64,000 bases of DNA from Paraconiothyrium sp. Pb-2020 (lineage: Eukaryota; Ascomycota; Dothideomycetes; Pleosporales; Didymosphaeriaceae), in assembly GCA_022419385.1 (NCBI GenBank), contig JAJUBI010000002.1, positions 5,270,001-5,334,000 on the forward strand, in the 5' to 3' direction. The translations under genes were made by a program, and so were the position numbers. The notes under the pieces were generated by a model. That model ran no database searches. It worked only from the letters and a program-made list of their open reading frames with translations, and was not told the DNA's origin. Positions 10,807-23,077 of this stretch are shown one piece after another (within the stretch, counting starts at the first letter, position 1; every line of letters begins with the position of its first letter).

Positions 10807-13800
10807 ATGGCGCTACTCCTTTTTGGTGACAACTGTTTCGACTTCCATTCCTCAATTGTAGAGCTCTACAAGCAATCCAAGGCGTCGGTGCTGCTGCGAG
10901 ACTTGTTGTTGGCATCCTCAGATGCGCTCCAATATGGCCTGTCGGGGCTTTCTGCTGCCGAGAGAGAATACTTCGGGCCATTTGAGGGTCTTTTGGAGCT
11001 ATCAGAGCAGTTCTCGCGCCGGAACGATGAGGAACAAGACAGTGCTGTGGCTACGGTGCTACAGTGCGCATGCCAACTCGGCTGGCTCCTAGTGTTCGTG
11101 CTACCATGATGTCCCGTATTCACTACCGAAGCTGATGCAGTGCCAGACGAATGGAGATGGAGAGTAGCTCAGCGTGCCCCATCACCAAGGCGCATGCGTG
11201 TGCGGGCATCGGCACGGGCGTCTTGTCTGCCGTCGCGGGAGCCAGTGTCACATCGGCTGCAGCGCTGCTCCAAGTGGCGCCGGCCGTTGTTTCGATTGCG
11301 CTCCGCCTAGGCATTCATGCTTCACGACGCAGCCGCTCGCTGGAGGCGCCTTCGTCGTTGTCGTGGGCCAGGCAGGTCGAGGGCCCGAATGTGCGTGGGC
11401 GTGTGTGCAGCGAGTTAGACGCCTTCCATACAGCTTCAGTAAGTACGCCCGGCCTGTAACGTGCATCACGTGACCCAACCTGACTCGCGCGTAGGCTATC
11501 GCTCCGCATCGGCGCTTGTACGTTAGCTCATCCGCCGGGCAGAATACCATCATCATTAATGGACCGCCCTCGGTGCTGCAGCTGTTCTTCGACACAAATG
11601 CTCGGTTTAGGACCCTCCAGACGCGCCCTCTCCCGGCACGTGCTGCCTACCATGCTCCGCACCTCGCTCTGCCTCCCATCGATGCCATCCTGGGCGCATC
11701 GGCGTTTCTGGACCTCCAAGTGCCGGAACACACCTTGGTTCTGGCCACTCCTCCACCGACCGCTTTGACCGGTCCCCAGTCAGTCAGGGTAGTCCTTGAA
11801 CAGGTCATTTTGGAAACTCTGTCCTCGCCCATCGATTTGGACGCTTTGGCACATGCACTAAAACCCTTTCAGCCACTGGAAATAGGGCCTATTGGGCAAC
11901 ACATTTCGAGCCCATTAGCGAGCACCCTGCGAGCCAACCAGTCTCCTGTGCCCGCACTCCATAGCCCTCCTGCATGCGAACGGCAGACATCTACGTCTGA
12001 GGATATAGCCATTGTTGGAATCTCTGGTCGATTTCCTGGTGGCGATGACCTGGAAGCCTTTTGGGATGTGCTCAGCAATGGGCTGGATCTCCATAGAGAG
12101 GTGAGTGTCCTTTAAACTATCAGATTTGCCTTCCCTTTTCTGATTGCTTATAGATACCTTCAAATCGCTTTGAACTTGTATCCCATTTTGATCCCGCTGG
12201 CTCTCTCAAGAATAGTACATCGGTACCCTATGGATGTTTTATCGATCATCCAGATTTATTTGACGCGAAACTATTCAACATGTCTCCACGCGAGGCTGCA
12301 CAGACCGACCCCATAGCGAGAGTTTTCCTAATGACAGTCCATGAAGCGCTCGAAATGTCTGGCTATCAATACGACCGTACCTCTGCCACGAATCACAGGA
12401 GGATTGCCGTTTACTTTGGCCAGACCAGCGATGATTACCGAGAAGTCAATGCGTCCCAGGATGTGGATACATTCTGGGTCACCGGAGGCATCCGTATGTT
12501 TGCTCCGGGCCGTGTCAATTACCACTATGGCTGGGAAGGGCCGGGTATGAGTGTTGACGCTGCCTGTTCTTCAAGCCACGCAGCCATTCAACTGGCTTGC
12601 TCAGCTCTAATCTCTCGCGAATGTGACACGGCGGTTGCAGGAGGTGGTATGGTTATCACTAACCCTGATGGGTATGCTGGGCTAAGCCGCGGTGGATTTC
12701 TTTCCAAAAGTGGACCGTGTAAGCCTTTAGACTCCCAGGCAGACGGCTACTGTCGAGCGGAAGCAGTAGGCACTCTGGTCCTCAAGCGCTTGGGAGACGC
12801 TATAGCAGATCGCGACAATATTCAAGCAGTCATCAAGAGTATCAGTACTAACCACTCAGCGGAGGCTCGATCCATAACACATCCACACGCAGGGACACAG
12901 GAGAGACTAATTCGAAAGGTGCTCCGGGATGGTGGGGTGGAACCATGCGATATAGACTATGTCGAATTGCACGGTACTGGAACCCAAGCTGGCGACCTTC
13001 AAGAAACGACCTCTGTCGCTAACGTCTTTGGAAACACACGCTCCTCCAACAACCCATTATATGTTGGGGCGCTCAAAGCTAATGTTGGTCACTCTGAATC
13101 GGCTTCTGGGGTCAGCGCAGTGATCAAATCGATTTTGATGCTTCAAAAGAACACCATACCCCGGCATATTGGCATCAAAACCTCGATAAATCCAACGCTC
13201 CCAGATCTACAATCGATGAACATACGCATTCCGATGGACAACATGTCCTTCCGACAACGTGACGGTCAGAATGACAGGCGTAGGATGATCGTCAACAATT
13301 TCAACGCGGCCGGGGGAAATACATGCTTATTGTTAGAAGACATGCCCCGCACCATCGCCACACGCAGCGAACCTAGAACGGCTCAGATCGTGACTATATC
13401 CGCTCGGACGTCAAAGTCTCTGACTCGGAATCTAAAAAACATGGTTGAATATCTGAAGACAAACGGCAATGCGAGACTGTGCGACATAGCTTATACAACA
13501 ACTGCGAGGCGTATGCACCATTCCTTTCGCACAGCTCATGTGGCTTCATCAGCAAGCGAACTCGTCACTCTGTTGGACAAGGAGATCAATAGAACCGAAC
13601 GTGTAATCTCTACGAAGGCACCTGCAGCAGTCTTTGTCTTTACCGGCCAGGGATCGATTTTCGGTGGTATGGGTCATCAGTTATTTGCCACTTCTGCTGT
13701 GTTTCGGGAGAGCATTATCTCATCGGACTTGATCTGCCGCCATCTTGGATTTCCATCCTTCATGAAGCTTATTCAAGACCCCGATGTAGGTTTGGACCAC

Positions 13801-16800
13801 TATACTACAGTTCAAGCGCAACTGGGACAAGCAGCTCTGGAGATTGCGCTTGCCAGCGCTTGGACATCGTGGGGAATCAAAGCGAAGGCTGTTGTGGGCC
13901 ATAGTCTTGGTGAATATATTGCGCTCTGTCTTGCTGAGGTCATCAGTGTCACGGATATGTTTTACCTCATTGGACATCGGGCCCTCTTAATGCAGGCCAA
14001 TTGCCAGCAAGGTACGCATTCGATGCTCGCTGTTGCTATGGACGAACATGACACACAACAAACTATCACGGCAACCGGGTTTGATTCATGTGAGATCGCT
14101 TGCTTGAATGGCCCCACCTCTACAACCATTACCGGACCAACGACTGAGCTGAAATCACTGCACGAAAACCTGCGCCATCGCCACATCAAATCTACTATGA
14201 TCGATGTGCCTTACGCATATCATTCTGTACAGGTACAAAAGTTTGTGCCTGACTTCGAGCTCATTGCTCGTCAGGTTCATTACGGCGAACCCAAGATAGA
14301 TGTGATTTCCACTTTGCTTGGCCGAACTATCAGAGATCATGGCGTTTTCGGTCCACAATATCTCACAAGACAAGCCAGAGAGCCTGTCAACTTTCTCGGC
14401 GCAGTTCAGAGTTATCATGAGCTTGGTAGTGCAAAGCATGATTTGTTGTGGATCGAGATAGGCCCTCGGCCGACTTGCACTGCAATGGTACGATCTATTG
14501 TCAAAGTTTCTCCGAACAAACTGATCTCATCCATGCATCCTACGGAAGATCAATGGCGGACCTTATCTGTGGGACTCGCGGAAGCTTACAGGAGCGGGGC
14601 CAGTGTTGACTGGAATCAATTCCACAAAGAGTACGAAGAAAATTTGCAGCTCTTGGATTTGCCGAAGTACGCATTCGACCTTCAGAGCTACTGGATCCAA
14701 TACGAAGGTGACTGGAACCGTCAAAAATCATCGTCCATCCAGGTTACTCCTGTCGCTGGGTCTCCGTTCTCTAGCACTACGCTCCAGAAGATCGAGAGTG
14801 AAGTGTCATCGAAAGGACAGAGAACAATCACCTTTTTGTCCGACCTCAATGAACCCAGTTTGAAGGACACTATCAAAGGACACCTTGTTGGTGGCTGCGC
14901 TCTTTGCCCAAGTTCGGTGTATGCAGACATGGCCTACAGTGCAGCCAGATATATTTGGAAGCAATCGTATCCAGGTCAGGAGGTTCCGGGCACAAATGTC
15001 TCCGGCATGAGCATTCACTCTCCCATAATCTTGCGAGAACAGTCAAATCAGCAAATCCGAGTCACAGCAGTCCACGATGAGGCTACCACCCGGGTTCGGA
15101 TCACTCTTGGCCTCTCTTCGAGCAACGACAGCTCGGCTGAGTGCTCAGTGTTCTTCGAAGACTCTGAACAATGGGGCTTGAATTGGGTCGAGCAGGGTTT
15201 ATTTTTACAATCTGTAATTGACCGGCTCACAGTACAAGGAACGAACAACGGGTCTACTGAGCGATTTCTTCGAAAAACTGCGTACAGAATATTTTCACGC
15301 CTGGTTGACTATGCTCCCGCTTACCAGGGCATGGATGAAGTCTTCCTTGACGGCGAAAAGCTGGAGGGATATGCCAAGATAAAACTTCAACCGAAAACTG
15401 TCGGTGCTATCTTTGGGATCAATCCATATTGGATAGACAGCCTGGGTCACCTATCCGGCTTCGTCATGCATGCCAGCTCGGATCACAGCCAAGTGTACAT
15501 CTCCGAAGGATGGGAGAGCATGCGTTTGCGGGCGCCTCTGTCTGAATCCCAAACATACCACGCATACGTACGTATGCTTCCAGTCGGAGGGCCTGAACGG
15601 GTGGCCGGAAACGTATACATCCTATCAGACTCCAAAATAGTGGGTGTCTTCCAAGCTGTCAAATTCCGAGCCTTGAAGGAAAAGGTTCTACAAATGGTTT
15701 TGGGAGTTCAGCCCGCCAGGAATGCCAATGCTTCACCTGTCGATAGTGAGAAGTCCCTACAGGATTCATCTACAAGTTCTTATGTTTCTATTGCGCCAGC
15801 TGAGAACATAATGGCGCTTGTCGATTCCTGTGTCTGTTCCGAGACGGGAGTCGACAAAAACGAAATCACTGAGGAGACCTATCTTGTGGACTTGGGCATC
15901 GATTCGTTGCTTACAATCTCACTGCTCGCTAAGCTTCAAGAACAGGCTGATTTGACTATTCCCAGTTCCGACTTCATAGCATTTGACACAGTTGGAGATC
16001 TGAGGCGATACGTGAGTAAAGTGACCTGCACTCCTGGTTCAACGGGCGCCAGCACTCCTACTTCACCACCGCTGTATGCGCCAAAAGATGTCACATCGCT
16101 AAGCCTACCCACGCCCGTGCCCACTGCTTCGCCTGAAATCGTAACTGCGTACTACCCCCGAGCCACATCTGTTGAGCTGCAAAAATCCTCGGATTCCAAA
16201 GCAACGACGACACCAACGTTTTTTCTCCTCCCCGATGGCTCTGGTTCCGCAAGCTCATACCTGAACATCAAGCTTGAAACCAGCATGCGCATCGTCGCGC
16301 TCAACAGCCCTTTCCTCCGCGATCCGGAGGCCTTCCCAGCCGACCTACGCCCCGTCAGCCAGCTCTTTGTCCAAGAAATTCTAGCGCGGCAGCCTGATGG
16401 CGATTACCTGTTGGGCGGTTGGTCCATGGGCGCAGCCTATGCATACGAAGCTGCGAATCTGCTCGTCGCTCTGGGGAAACAAATCCGAGGACTCGTCATG
16501 ATTGATCCTTCTCCACTAAATCGAAGACCAATTACTACGCAGACGTTAGCGGTGCTTGAACAGGTGGGCGTGTTGGATGAACTTGGCCAGGTCAACGAAG
16601 CGACACAAGCCATTGTTCGACGACATTTCGAAGCCAGTACAAAGGCACTGGCGAACTATACGCCGGAAGCGCGTCGTGCAGATTTCAGGGTTCTCATCGT
16701 GAGTGCGAGCAATACGGTACTAGAGCGGCTTGGCAAGAATGAAGGACAGGAGGTGTGGGATAGGTATCGAGAAGATTGTGGGGATGATGAGGCGTGGCTG

Positions 16801-17038
16801 CTCTGGTCTCGGGAGGGCGATACAACTCATGGGTGGGGTTGCATGTTTGACTCCGTCGTTCACAAAGAAATTGGTGGGGATCATTTTTCGATTATGAAAC
16901 AGGCTCAGGTATGTATTGAGAGAGTGAGCGCTCTTCGCATCAAGAGAACTTTATAGCTGACGATGATTTGAGGTCTGCGCGCTAAACAAGGCACTTGATG
17001 GTTTCTGTGCTAAGATTGGTCGAGGAACGCACATGTAA
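10807..17038 (+). CDS. Non-reducing polyketide synthase (SAT-KS-MAT-PT-ACP-TE)
   Basis: Iterative type I NR-PKS of about 2000 residues that makes an aromatic polyketide. Exons: 10807-~11091, ~11157-11438, 11495-12100, 12154-16908 and 16973-17038. The first intron is the least certain. SAT spans about residues 1-350, but its G-x-C-x-G site reads G-I-G-T-G. KS starts near 357, with active Cys about 529 (D-A-A-C-S-S-S) and His motifs E-L-H-G-T-G-T and N-V-G-H-S-E. MAT has G-H-S-L-G with Ser about 975. PT has catalytic His about 1301 and Asp about 1486. There is a single ACP with Ser about 1642 (L-G-I-D-S-L-L). TE has G-W-S-M-G with Ser about 1815 and His about 1968 (G-G-D-H-F). There is no methyltransferase domain. 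Release is by TE/CLC cyclisation or hydrolysis. All catalytic residues except the SAT Cys look intact. Product not predictable here. Confidence 0.93.
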
Positions 17039-17413
17039 GAGGTATCGTGGAAATCCGCGGTTCACCGGCGTTTCTTAGATGAAGTCGAACCCAGCAGTCT
17101 AAATGAGCAGCTTTTTTTGGCTTGTCCCTTGGCTACTTTGAATTGGCATATGTACACATAATGGGAGGTGATAATCTTTAGAAAAAATCTCCAGTCCATG
17201 GACGTCACTGTCCATCAAGCGGATGCCCTCTTGGAACACCTCGACTGTATCTTCTGAAACTGAAAGAACACCGGGGTCCGAGCGTGGACCATTGAGCGCA
17301 GCGACAACATTGTCATGTCGCCAGGCTTTCAGTGCAAGCGTTGCCGAAAACGAACCGTATTCGCGACCATTCGGCGGCTGAACTGTTTGAGTCGTATTTC
17401 TGTATCTACCGAA
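17039..17413. other. Convergent intergenic region
   Basis: 3' flanks of the NR-PKS and of the second rhodopsin-domain gene. Nothing recognised. Confidence 0.4.
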
Positions 17414-18652
17414 TCATAATCTTTTCACTACAAGATAAGCAACTGGTCCGAGCAATGGTAGATTGCCTGCAATTATACCCAGCCCTGCTTCTATCAAAGT
17501 CCAGTACGTTATTGCTGCAAGGTAGTCTGTGTGTTTTAGTGTCAAAAAGGTTTACTTCGAGAGAGTGGCATACAGGTATCAAAGTCAGGATCGCCCCTTT
17601 CGGCTAGATGCCTCTCAGTGTCATGCTTGATGAAGGAGCTGGACTCAGCTTACCAGCTTTTGCCGTTTGAATATTGATAACGGTACGGGCTATGCTGGCA
17701 GCCGTTGTTCTTACCGTAGATCAGTATTCTGAGATTTCAGATGCAAGACTCACTTACATGATACCCATACCGAACACGCAGCATATACATATCTTCTTCT
17801 TCCAATCCCAAGATAAGCGTAAAACTACACTTCTGTCAGCTTCTGGCCACCGAAGAAGAGAGAAGTCAATATTTACCGATAGGAATTGGAAGACTAATGA
17901 TAAGAATATCCGTAGCGATATCGATGTAGCACTGACTCATGTACATCGGGATATTAGGCTGAGGAGCCTTCTCTGGTGGTACCGTCCATATGATGCTAAG
18001 AGGATGATACTCAAAGAAGTTAGAAAAGAAGTACCCAACCATCCATGTATACGAGATGATTATGAGAGTCATAGACACGCTGTCGAAGAACCTATGGAGA
18101 CTCTTCCCGAAGACGCGACGGTAGAAGAGTAGTACTGAGATCTTGGTAGGGCCGATGGCCAGGAGCTGTGACAATCTGTTTCCAAATGAAGCCTATCACT
18201 ATTTAGTTTGGTCTTGAGCTGTCTGTTATCATGCTCATACCCTCATATGAATCCAGAATCGCTCGTTGTATATAACCTGACCCATATCGTTTCGCTCAAG
18301 ACGTTTTCCTAATCCTCCATACGCCGTATCTTTTACATATAAGTGAGTGTACGTAAACTCCACTTCAAGAAACGATAACTCACCTATGATCAACAAGACG
18401 GCCGTCAGAATGCATCCAAGCTGAAGCAGTGTTAACCTGTATCACTAGCTAGAACATGAGATAACATACCAGAGCGAAGAGAATTGTCCAGTCGTCTGAC
18501 AGCAAGCGGGCCCCCTTGATCCGCCTAGCCCAAAATCGCAGGCCAACGGAAATTGTGGGGAAAAATGTGAATACAGCAGCAAAGACATAATGAATGTTGG
18601 AAAGTTCTGGCATGATTGCAACCGAGGCAAATCGATCGCTACCTGGGTGCAT
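17414..18652 (-). CDS. Fungal rhodopsin-domain integral membrane protein (copy 2)
   Basis: Multi-exon gene of about seven exons. Exon 1 (18652 or Met at 18613) gives Y-V-F-A-A-V-F-T-F-F and the landmark L-L-S-D-D-W-T-I. Later exons give L-G-C-I-L-T-A-V-L-L-I-I-G, the G-G-L-G-K-R loop, and L-L-A-I-G-P-T-K-I-S-V-L-L-F-Y-R-R-V-F. After these come I-I-S-L-P-I-P-I, W-D-W-K-K-K-I-C-I-C-C-V-F-G-M-G, A-A-S-I-A-R-T-V and a last helix ending at 17414. These match the same seven-helix family as copies 1 and 3, and the I-G-P-T-K-I-S-V-L-L-F-Y-R-R stretch is shared with copy 3, so these two are the closer pair. It runs in the same direction as the UstYa-like gene upstream of it. Role unknown; membrane location confident. 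Confidence 0.82.
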
Positions 18653-18882
18653 CCGATGGTTTAGGACGATGTGCGGTATTTAGCGCCAAAAGAAGGAAAC
18701 GGCCCCCACGCAGTATTGTTGCCTATAGTATCGCAATATAAGTTGTGTAACCACCAAGCGTTTCGCTCCCCGAAGTGTGGCCAATCACAGCCTTCATTCA
18801 GGCAAATGATGTGCAATCTCGTATTCTGCGTCAACAGAAGAGTGCTGAGCGCCATTGCCTATATAGAATCTATGCCTTATTT

Positions 18883-19844
18883 CTAGTTATGTGGCCTATC
18901 AATGATCCCTGTCTCCGTTACATCTATCGCTCTCTCCTCCGACCACTTTTTCAGCCTCTCAAAATTCACACACTTCCTTGGTATTGGATACTCCGTCTCC
19001 AGTCGACTTCCGGTGGGACTATCCCACTGTAGCGCCGAGAGAGTCACGTCTGCCCGACAAATGACGCCCAGGCGCAGCCATTCGAGGCAGTGCTCAACAT
19101 GTTCTTCTTCTTCGTCAAGTGCTGCTTGTGAGATGTTGGTGTGGTAGTGGGAGCGGTGGATCCAGTGCTTGATCTTTTTCTGTGTGATTCGTAAGTGGAC
19201 GATGGTGAGAACAAGGGAAAGGCGAAGCGTTGTAAAAGTGGAAGGTGACAGAAGGGGCTTACCAGACAGTGGAGTTCATGGTAGACGCCTAGTTGTGCGG
19301 CGTAACCGGAACCATTCGATAGTTTTGCAGATTGAGCGCGGTATTGGGAGAAGTACTCTTCTGAAACACGGATGTTCATGCCTTTTCGTGTTAGGCTTTT
19401 CTTAATGAGATGTCTAGCTTGCTCACCTTTGAGCAACGCATGCCAAGCTGCATCCAGTTGCGGACCGGGTGGCTGAGCAAATGGACTGGCGACAGAGTTG
19501 TATTTGGAAAAGTAGCGCAATTCATAGTGCACTTCAGCGTCCGCGGGGGCTTGACAATGGTGTTAGGACGAAGAGCCTTGAGAAAAGTAAAGTGAAAGGT
19601 TTGACAATGGGGTATCCTTACATTCGGGGGATCGACTAGGGGTTCGCGTGGAATATAGTGCTTGGTAGTAGGAGTATGTTATTGCGCAAAGAAAAGGTAT
19701 TGGGGTGAGAAAAAGTAGTAATGGAAGGGTGTAATGGTGAAAACGACAATTCTTGCTGGGGGCTTGCATCGTGTTTGGTACTTTGAGGCGACGGTGTAAT
19801 GCGCGGGTAGTACGTCTTAACCTGTGTGTGTCGTAGTGTGGCAT
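18883..19844 (-). CDS. UstYa-like (DUF3328) membrane-anchored oxidase, copy 1
   Basis: Four exons (19622-19844, 19427-19549, 19263-19381, 18883-19179) give 253 residues; a start at 19769 would give 228. The N-terminus has one transmembrane helix (L-P-L-L-L-F-L-T-P-I-P-F). The family landmarks follow in order: the S-P-P-A-D-A-E-V-H-Y-E-type entry, P-G-P-Q-L-D-A-A-W, first HXXHC motif in V-Y-H-E-L-H-C-L, second in H-V-E-H-C-L-E-W-L-R, then the C-x-A-D-V-T-L and C-V-N-F-E-R-L-K-K-W ending. UstYa-family enzymes act in the secretory pathway. They catalyse oxidative cyclisation, hydroxylation or halogenation of RiPP (ustiloxin/phomopsin-like) and other fungal metabolites. Both metal-binding motifs are intact, so the enzyme is probably active. 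Confidence 0.88.
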
Positions 19845-20283
19845 GCGAACTCAATCAGCTACAACTAATTTCTCGGGAGAGTCGATGATCGTGGCAGTGC
19901 AAAGATAGAGTTAGGTTTAGGACCGTTTGTAGACATGTACAAGGGTGGTATGCGCACCCTGACCATGCATACGCTCAAGGGTCGCTAGATAGTCCCGGAA
20001 CCGGAGAAAGCCCGTTTGTGGGGTTTGGTTGCCTAATTTGCAAGCATACACCGAGCACACTGCATATGAGACATTAATCGCACGCATAAGGGAACTTGTA
20101 CGTCCCATGAGTGTGTTCCATAGGTACAATTGTAAGTAGTGCTATCTGCCAAAACATCGCTCTCCACTAATCTTGACAGCGCCCTGCACCCTAGACTACG
20201 ACTTTACTATACTTAGGTCTCCGAAAGATTCGTGAGGTAACCCTGCCAGTTCATGTCTTGCCTGCAATATCGTATTGCCCGTC
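19845..20283. other. Intergenic, UstYa-1 promoter
   Basis: About 440 bases between the small peptide gene and UstYa copy 1. No other gene recognised. Confidence 0.4.
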
Positions 20284-20480
20284 TTAGGTCGACTCATCGT
20301 CCACCTGGGCGAGCCACAGATTTCCAACGTTTTCATCGGCATCAACGTCTATAAGATTAGTAGTCATTGACGTCTCGAGGTTTGAGACTGACTGGTTGCA
20401 GCTTCCTTGGGGAGTGGGCTCGCCGAGATCATGACAGCGAAGCTCGCGATGAGGAAAATGAAGCTAAATGCGGTCTTCAT
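20284..20480 (-). CDS. Putative 50-residue secreted peptide (candidate RiPP precursor)
   Basis: Two exons, 20393-20480 and 20284-20348, with a 44-base intron that starts GTCAGT, has a TGACTACTAATC-like branch region and ends TTATAG. They give 50 residues. Residues 1-20 form a classic signal peptide (M-K-T-A-F-S-F-I-F-L then a hydrophobic run to I-S-A). The remaining 30 residues are acidic, with no Cys, and hold one aromatic spot (G-N-L-W-L-A-Q) before an acidic tail. There is a TATA-like box at 20593-20599. It lies between two UstYa-like genes on the same strand. Known dikaritin precursors have Kex2 (KR) repeats, which are absent here, so the RiPP role is speculative. Without splicing the ORF ends after about 38 residues. 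It may also be a plain small secreted protein or a chance ORF. Confidence 0.45.
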
Positions 20481-20592
20481 GGTGATGTGCGAGTGGTGGT
20501 TTTGTAGATGCGTTTGTAGATGAGGGTCTCAAAACAATGTCTGATATATGTTACAATCAACTGACAGGATACGAAGCCAGACTTTTGTAGCT

Positions 20593-20599
20593 TTATATA
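20593..20599 (-). promoter_or_regulatory. TATA-like box of the small secreted peptide gene
   Basis: On the minus strand the sequence reads TATATAA, about 113 bases upstream of the proposed ATG at 20480. Position and sequence fit a fungal TATA element. Confidence 0.4.
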
Positions 20600-21423
20600 C
20601 TGCCATCATGGTCCTGCGACGAGGTTCCATGCCGCATCAATACCCATGGCGACCATCCTGGTGAACACCATCCGCCTTGTCTGCGACAAGAGTGGTACAG
20701 ATATGGCGTACGTAGTACGAACATCAAGTAAATGGAGGTTCCTTCCACTTGTAGTATGGAGGTCTCACTCCGATCATGTCACAGCGCAGCACATGCGGAT
20801 GTGGCCGCCCCCTTCAAAACTGTGCCGCAGCGAATGCCGCAAGCCAGTCGATGTAGAACGTTTTGTTTTGGCCCCCGGATGATCAAAGGATAAGGTGATA
20901 GGCAATACCTAATTCGTAGCTTTGAATCGTGGTTCTAAGCCCCGTTGCCAAGAGGGGCGTTGCCAGATGGGTATCGCGGTGTCCGAAAGTATATGAATGG
21001 GTGTGGGAAAGAATGCAAGGGGCAAGAGTGGCCTTTTTCGAGACATGCTGTATAGAGAAATGCTTGCGCTCTCGGCGCTACCAGTCAGCTACACCGCGTA
21101 CCATGGTCCCATCCTAGGCATCACCGCTCAGCAGAACGCTACCTGATAGTCACATCAGAGCTGTTCTCACGAACTTTGCCTACCAGCACTTCATAGAAAG
21201 TGCCTGAGATAGGCAGGAGGAAACGCTGAGAGAACTTGCGGAATGACGTGTTTTCCGTCTCTCTCACGGCTATGCACTGCGGCCCACCGTTGAGCACTGG
21301 CCAGGCTAGAGCTCCCTTTGTGAGCTTCCTGTTTTTGTTTCAACTGAAAACAAATGTTGTATATCACGTTTGCTGGAAAGGAATTTGATGAAGTGAAAAT
21401 TTCTAAGTTGGGTATACATGCTT
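20600..21423. other. Intergenic region
   Basis: About 820 bases upstream of the small peptide gene and downstream of UstYa copy 2. Short ORFs (for example 20646-20882) have no recognisable family. Confidence 0.4.
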
Positions 21424-22420
21424 CTACTGCGACTGAGCATGGAAAGGTTCAACTATAGACGGATTGGCCAAGTCGACAGTTCTGCTTTCGGCCCATGCTC
21501 TGAGTTTCTCCCAATTCACGCATTCGTTGTCACTGTTCACCTTAGAAAAAGGCCTCCCTTCGTGCCATACAAAGGTGGCTAATGTAATATCTCCTCGGCA
21601 CATCGCAGCCTCTCTCCAGTACTCGAGACAGTGATCTATCGTGATGTTAGAGGATATGACAACAGTCCACGGGTTGACAACAAAACTTACCCATATGGGC
21701 TGTTTCTCGAGTCATCTCATCATCGGTTAGGTTGTGATAGTAATAGTCAAAGTGAAGATGCCGTCTTATGCGTTTCTTCGTAAGTCAGAATTAGCGATAA
21801 GAATTAACTGTGATTCTCCGGACTCTTACTATGCAATGAAGCTCATGAAAGACTGTGAGCTCAGCCAGAAATCCAGAGCCATCTTTCAACGCTAGAGATT
21901 TCTCTCCAAGCGTTTCAAGCTCGTCTCGGGTAAGTCTAATTGCCATTGCTATTATAATTGTGAGTTCTGACTGTAATTGTGTCGACATTGACTTACGGCG
22001 TAACAGTTCACCCCAGGCTTGATCCAACTCAGGGCGAGGTGAGCCAGTGTATACGTTTCCGTCAATACTACGCCATAGCGTTTTTCGCTCGTAGCTGATG
22101 GCGCTTTTTGCGGGTGCTGTCACCATTTAGCACGTTCAGGTTGGTCAAGTGTATGAATTCCTGCAGCCAGACTCACAGTATATCAGTTGGGGTCGAACAC
22201 ATGAGGATGCAGTCGAAGCGGAATACTTCAACCACCATAAAACGTTTGATGCCACTAAAAAAACGACTAATAACACTGTGAAAACGTGTGTTCTGCCAAA
22301 TCGAGGTCGGTCATTTTTGATGATACGAAACGTTCCAACATCGGATGTGCCTTCTTCCCAATCTTCCAGCATAGGCTGGAGCTCCGTTCGCTCTTTATCT
22401 CTGGAATTCATTGCATCCAT
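21424..22420 (-). CDS. UstYa-like (DUF3328) membrane-anchored oxidase, copy 2
   Basis: Five exons (22177-22420, 21997-22116, 21830-21948, 21691-21775, 21424-21635) give 259 residues with frame kept at every junction. It starts with a cytosolic E/D-rich segment (T-E-L-Q-P-M-L-E-D-W-E-E), then a transmembrane helix (V-F-T-V-L-L-V-V-F-L-V-A-S-N-V-L-W-W). The luminal part follows with Y-S-P-A-K-S-A-I-S-Y-E, P-R-P-E-L-D-Q-A-W, HXXHC-1 in F-H-E-L-H-C, HXXHC-2 in H-M-D-H-C-L-E-Y-W-R, and the C-x-G-D-I-T-L and C-V-N-W-E-K-L ending. Start chosen at 22420; the frame stays open to a Met at 22516, but the extra residues look unlike the family. It is divergent from rhodopsin-domain copy 3. Confidence 0.9.
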
Positions 22421-23077
22421 GAAATTGTCGACGGGTTGAGAGGAATTCGTGGAGCGGCTTGAATCAATGGCAGGATTCACAGTGAGACCGCAGCAGCCGT
22501 ACCATTTTGGCCCCAAGACATCTCACCCAAATCATTCGTGCGGGGGACCAAGGGCATCTCTAGGTAGTCATCCTGCCTGTCTTTCCCATTCAAACTGGCT
22601 TCCCAGCAGACCGGAACCTCCTGGTAGTCCAACGGACTTCGGGTCGGTCAAATCAACGACGTACGATTCACAAGGCAGATCTTCGAATTACCCTTTTACC
22701 GTGGTGCGCGCAGCTTGTTATCTCCATATTAATTGTACACCACCAGAGACTCGTACGAATGACGGAGCGGTAATCCAAACAGTCGGAACGTGAGATTGCG
22801 TCAGCTAATTTATTGGAGGTTGTACAATGCAGCGATGATACGGCGCAGCATCATGCATGTGCAGGGGCCTTTATCGCTGCGTCGCGTACAAGTCCGCACA
22901 TCAGGGCTCGGGGCCACTAGCACGCGGGACCGATTGGCACGTGGAACCCGCCCTCCCGTCCCGCCTCTATGCTCGGGCGTGAGCATCCTCCCGTCAGCCT
23001 AGATCAAGGCCTCTTTGGAACGAGGGTCAGGCCTCTGGTCGTCTTTTCTTTTTCCCCGATTATACTGCGGCACAGCT
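22421..23077. promoter_or_regulatory. Divergent promoter between UstYa-2 and rhodopsin-domain gene 3
   Basis: About 660 bases between divergent genes. No distinct operator could be picked out; shared control is inferred from arrangement only. Confidence 0.35.

Noticed and set aside
12280..16956. NR-PKS taken as a 1558-residue single-exon protein
   Set aside because: The SAT and the start of KS lie in upstream exons, and the TE end is better explained by the last intron.
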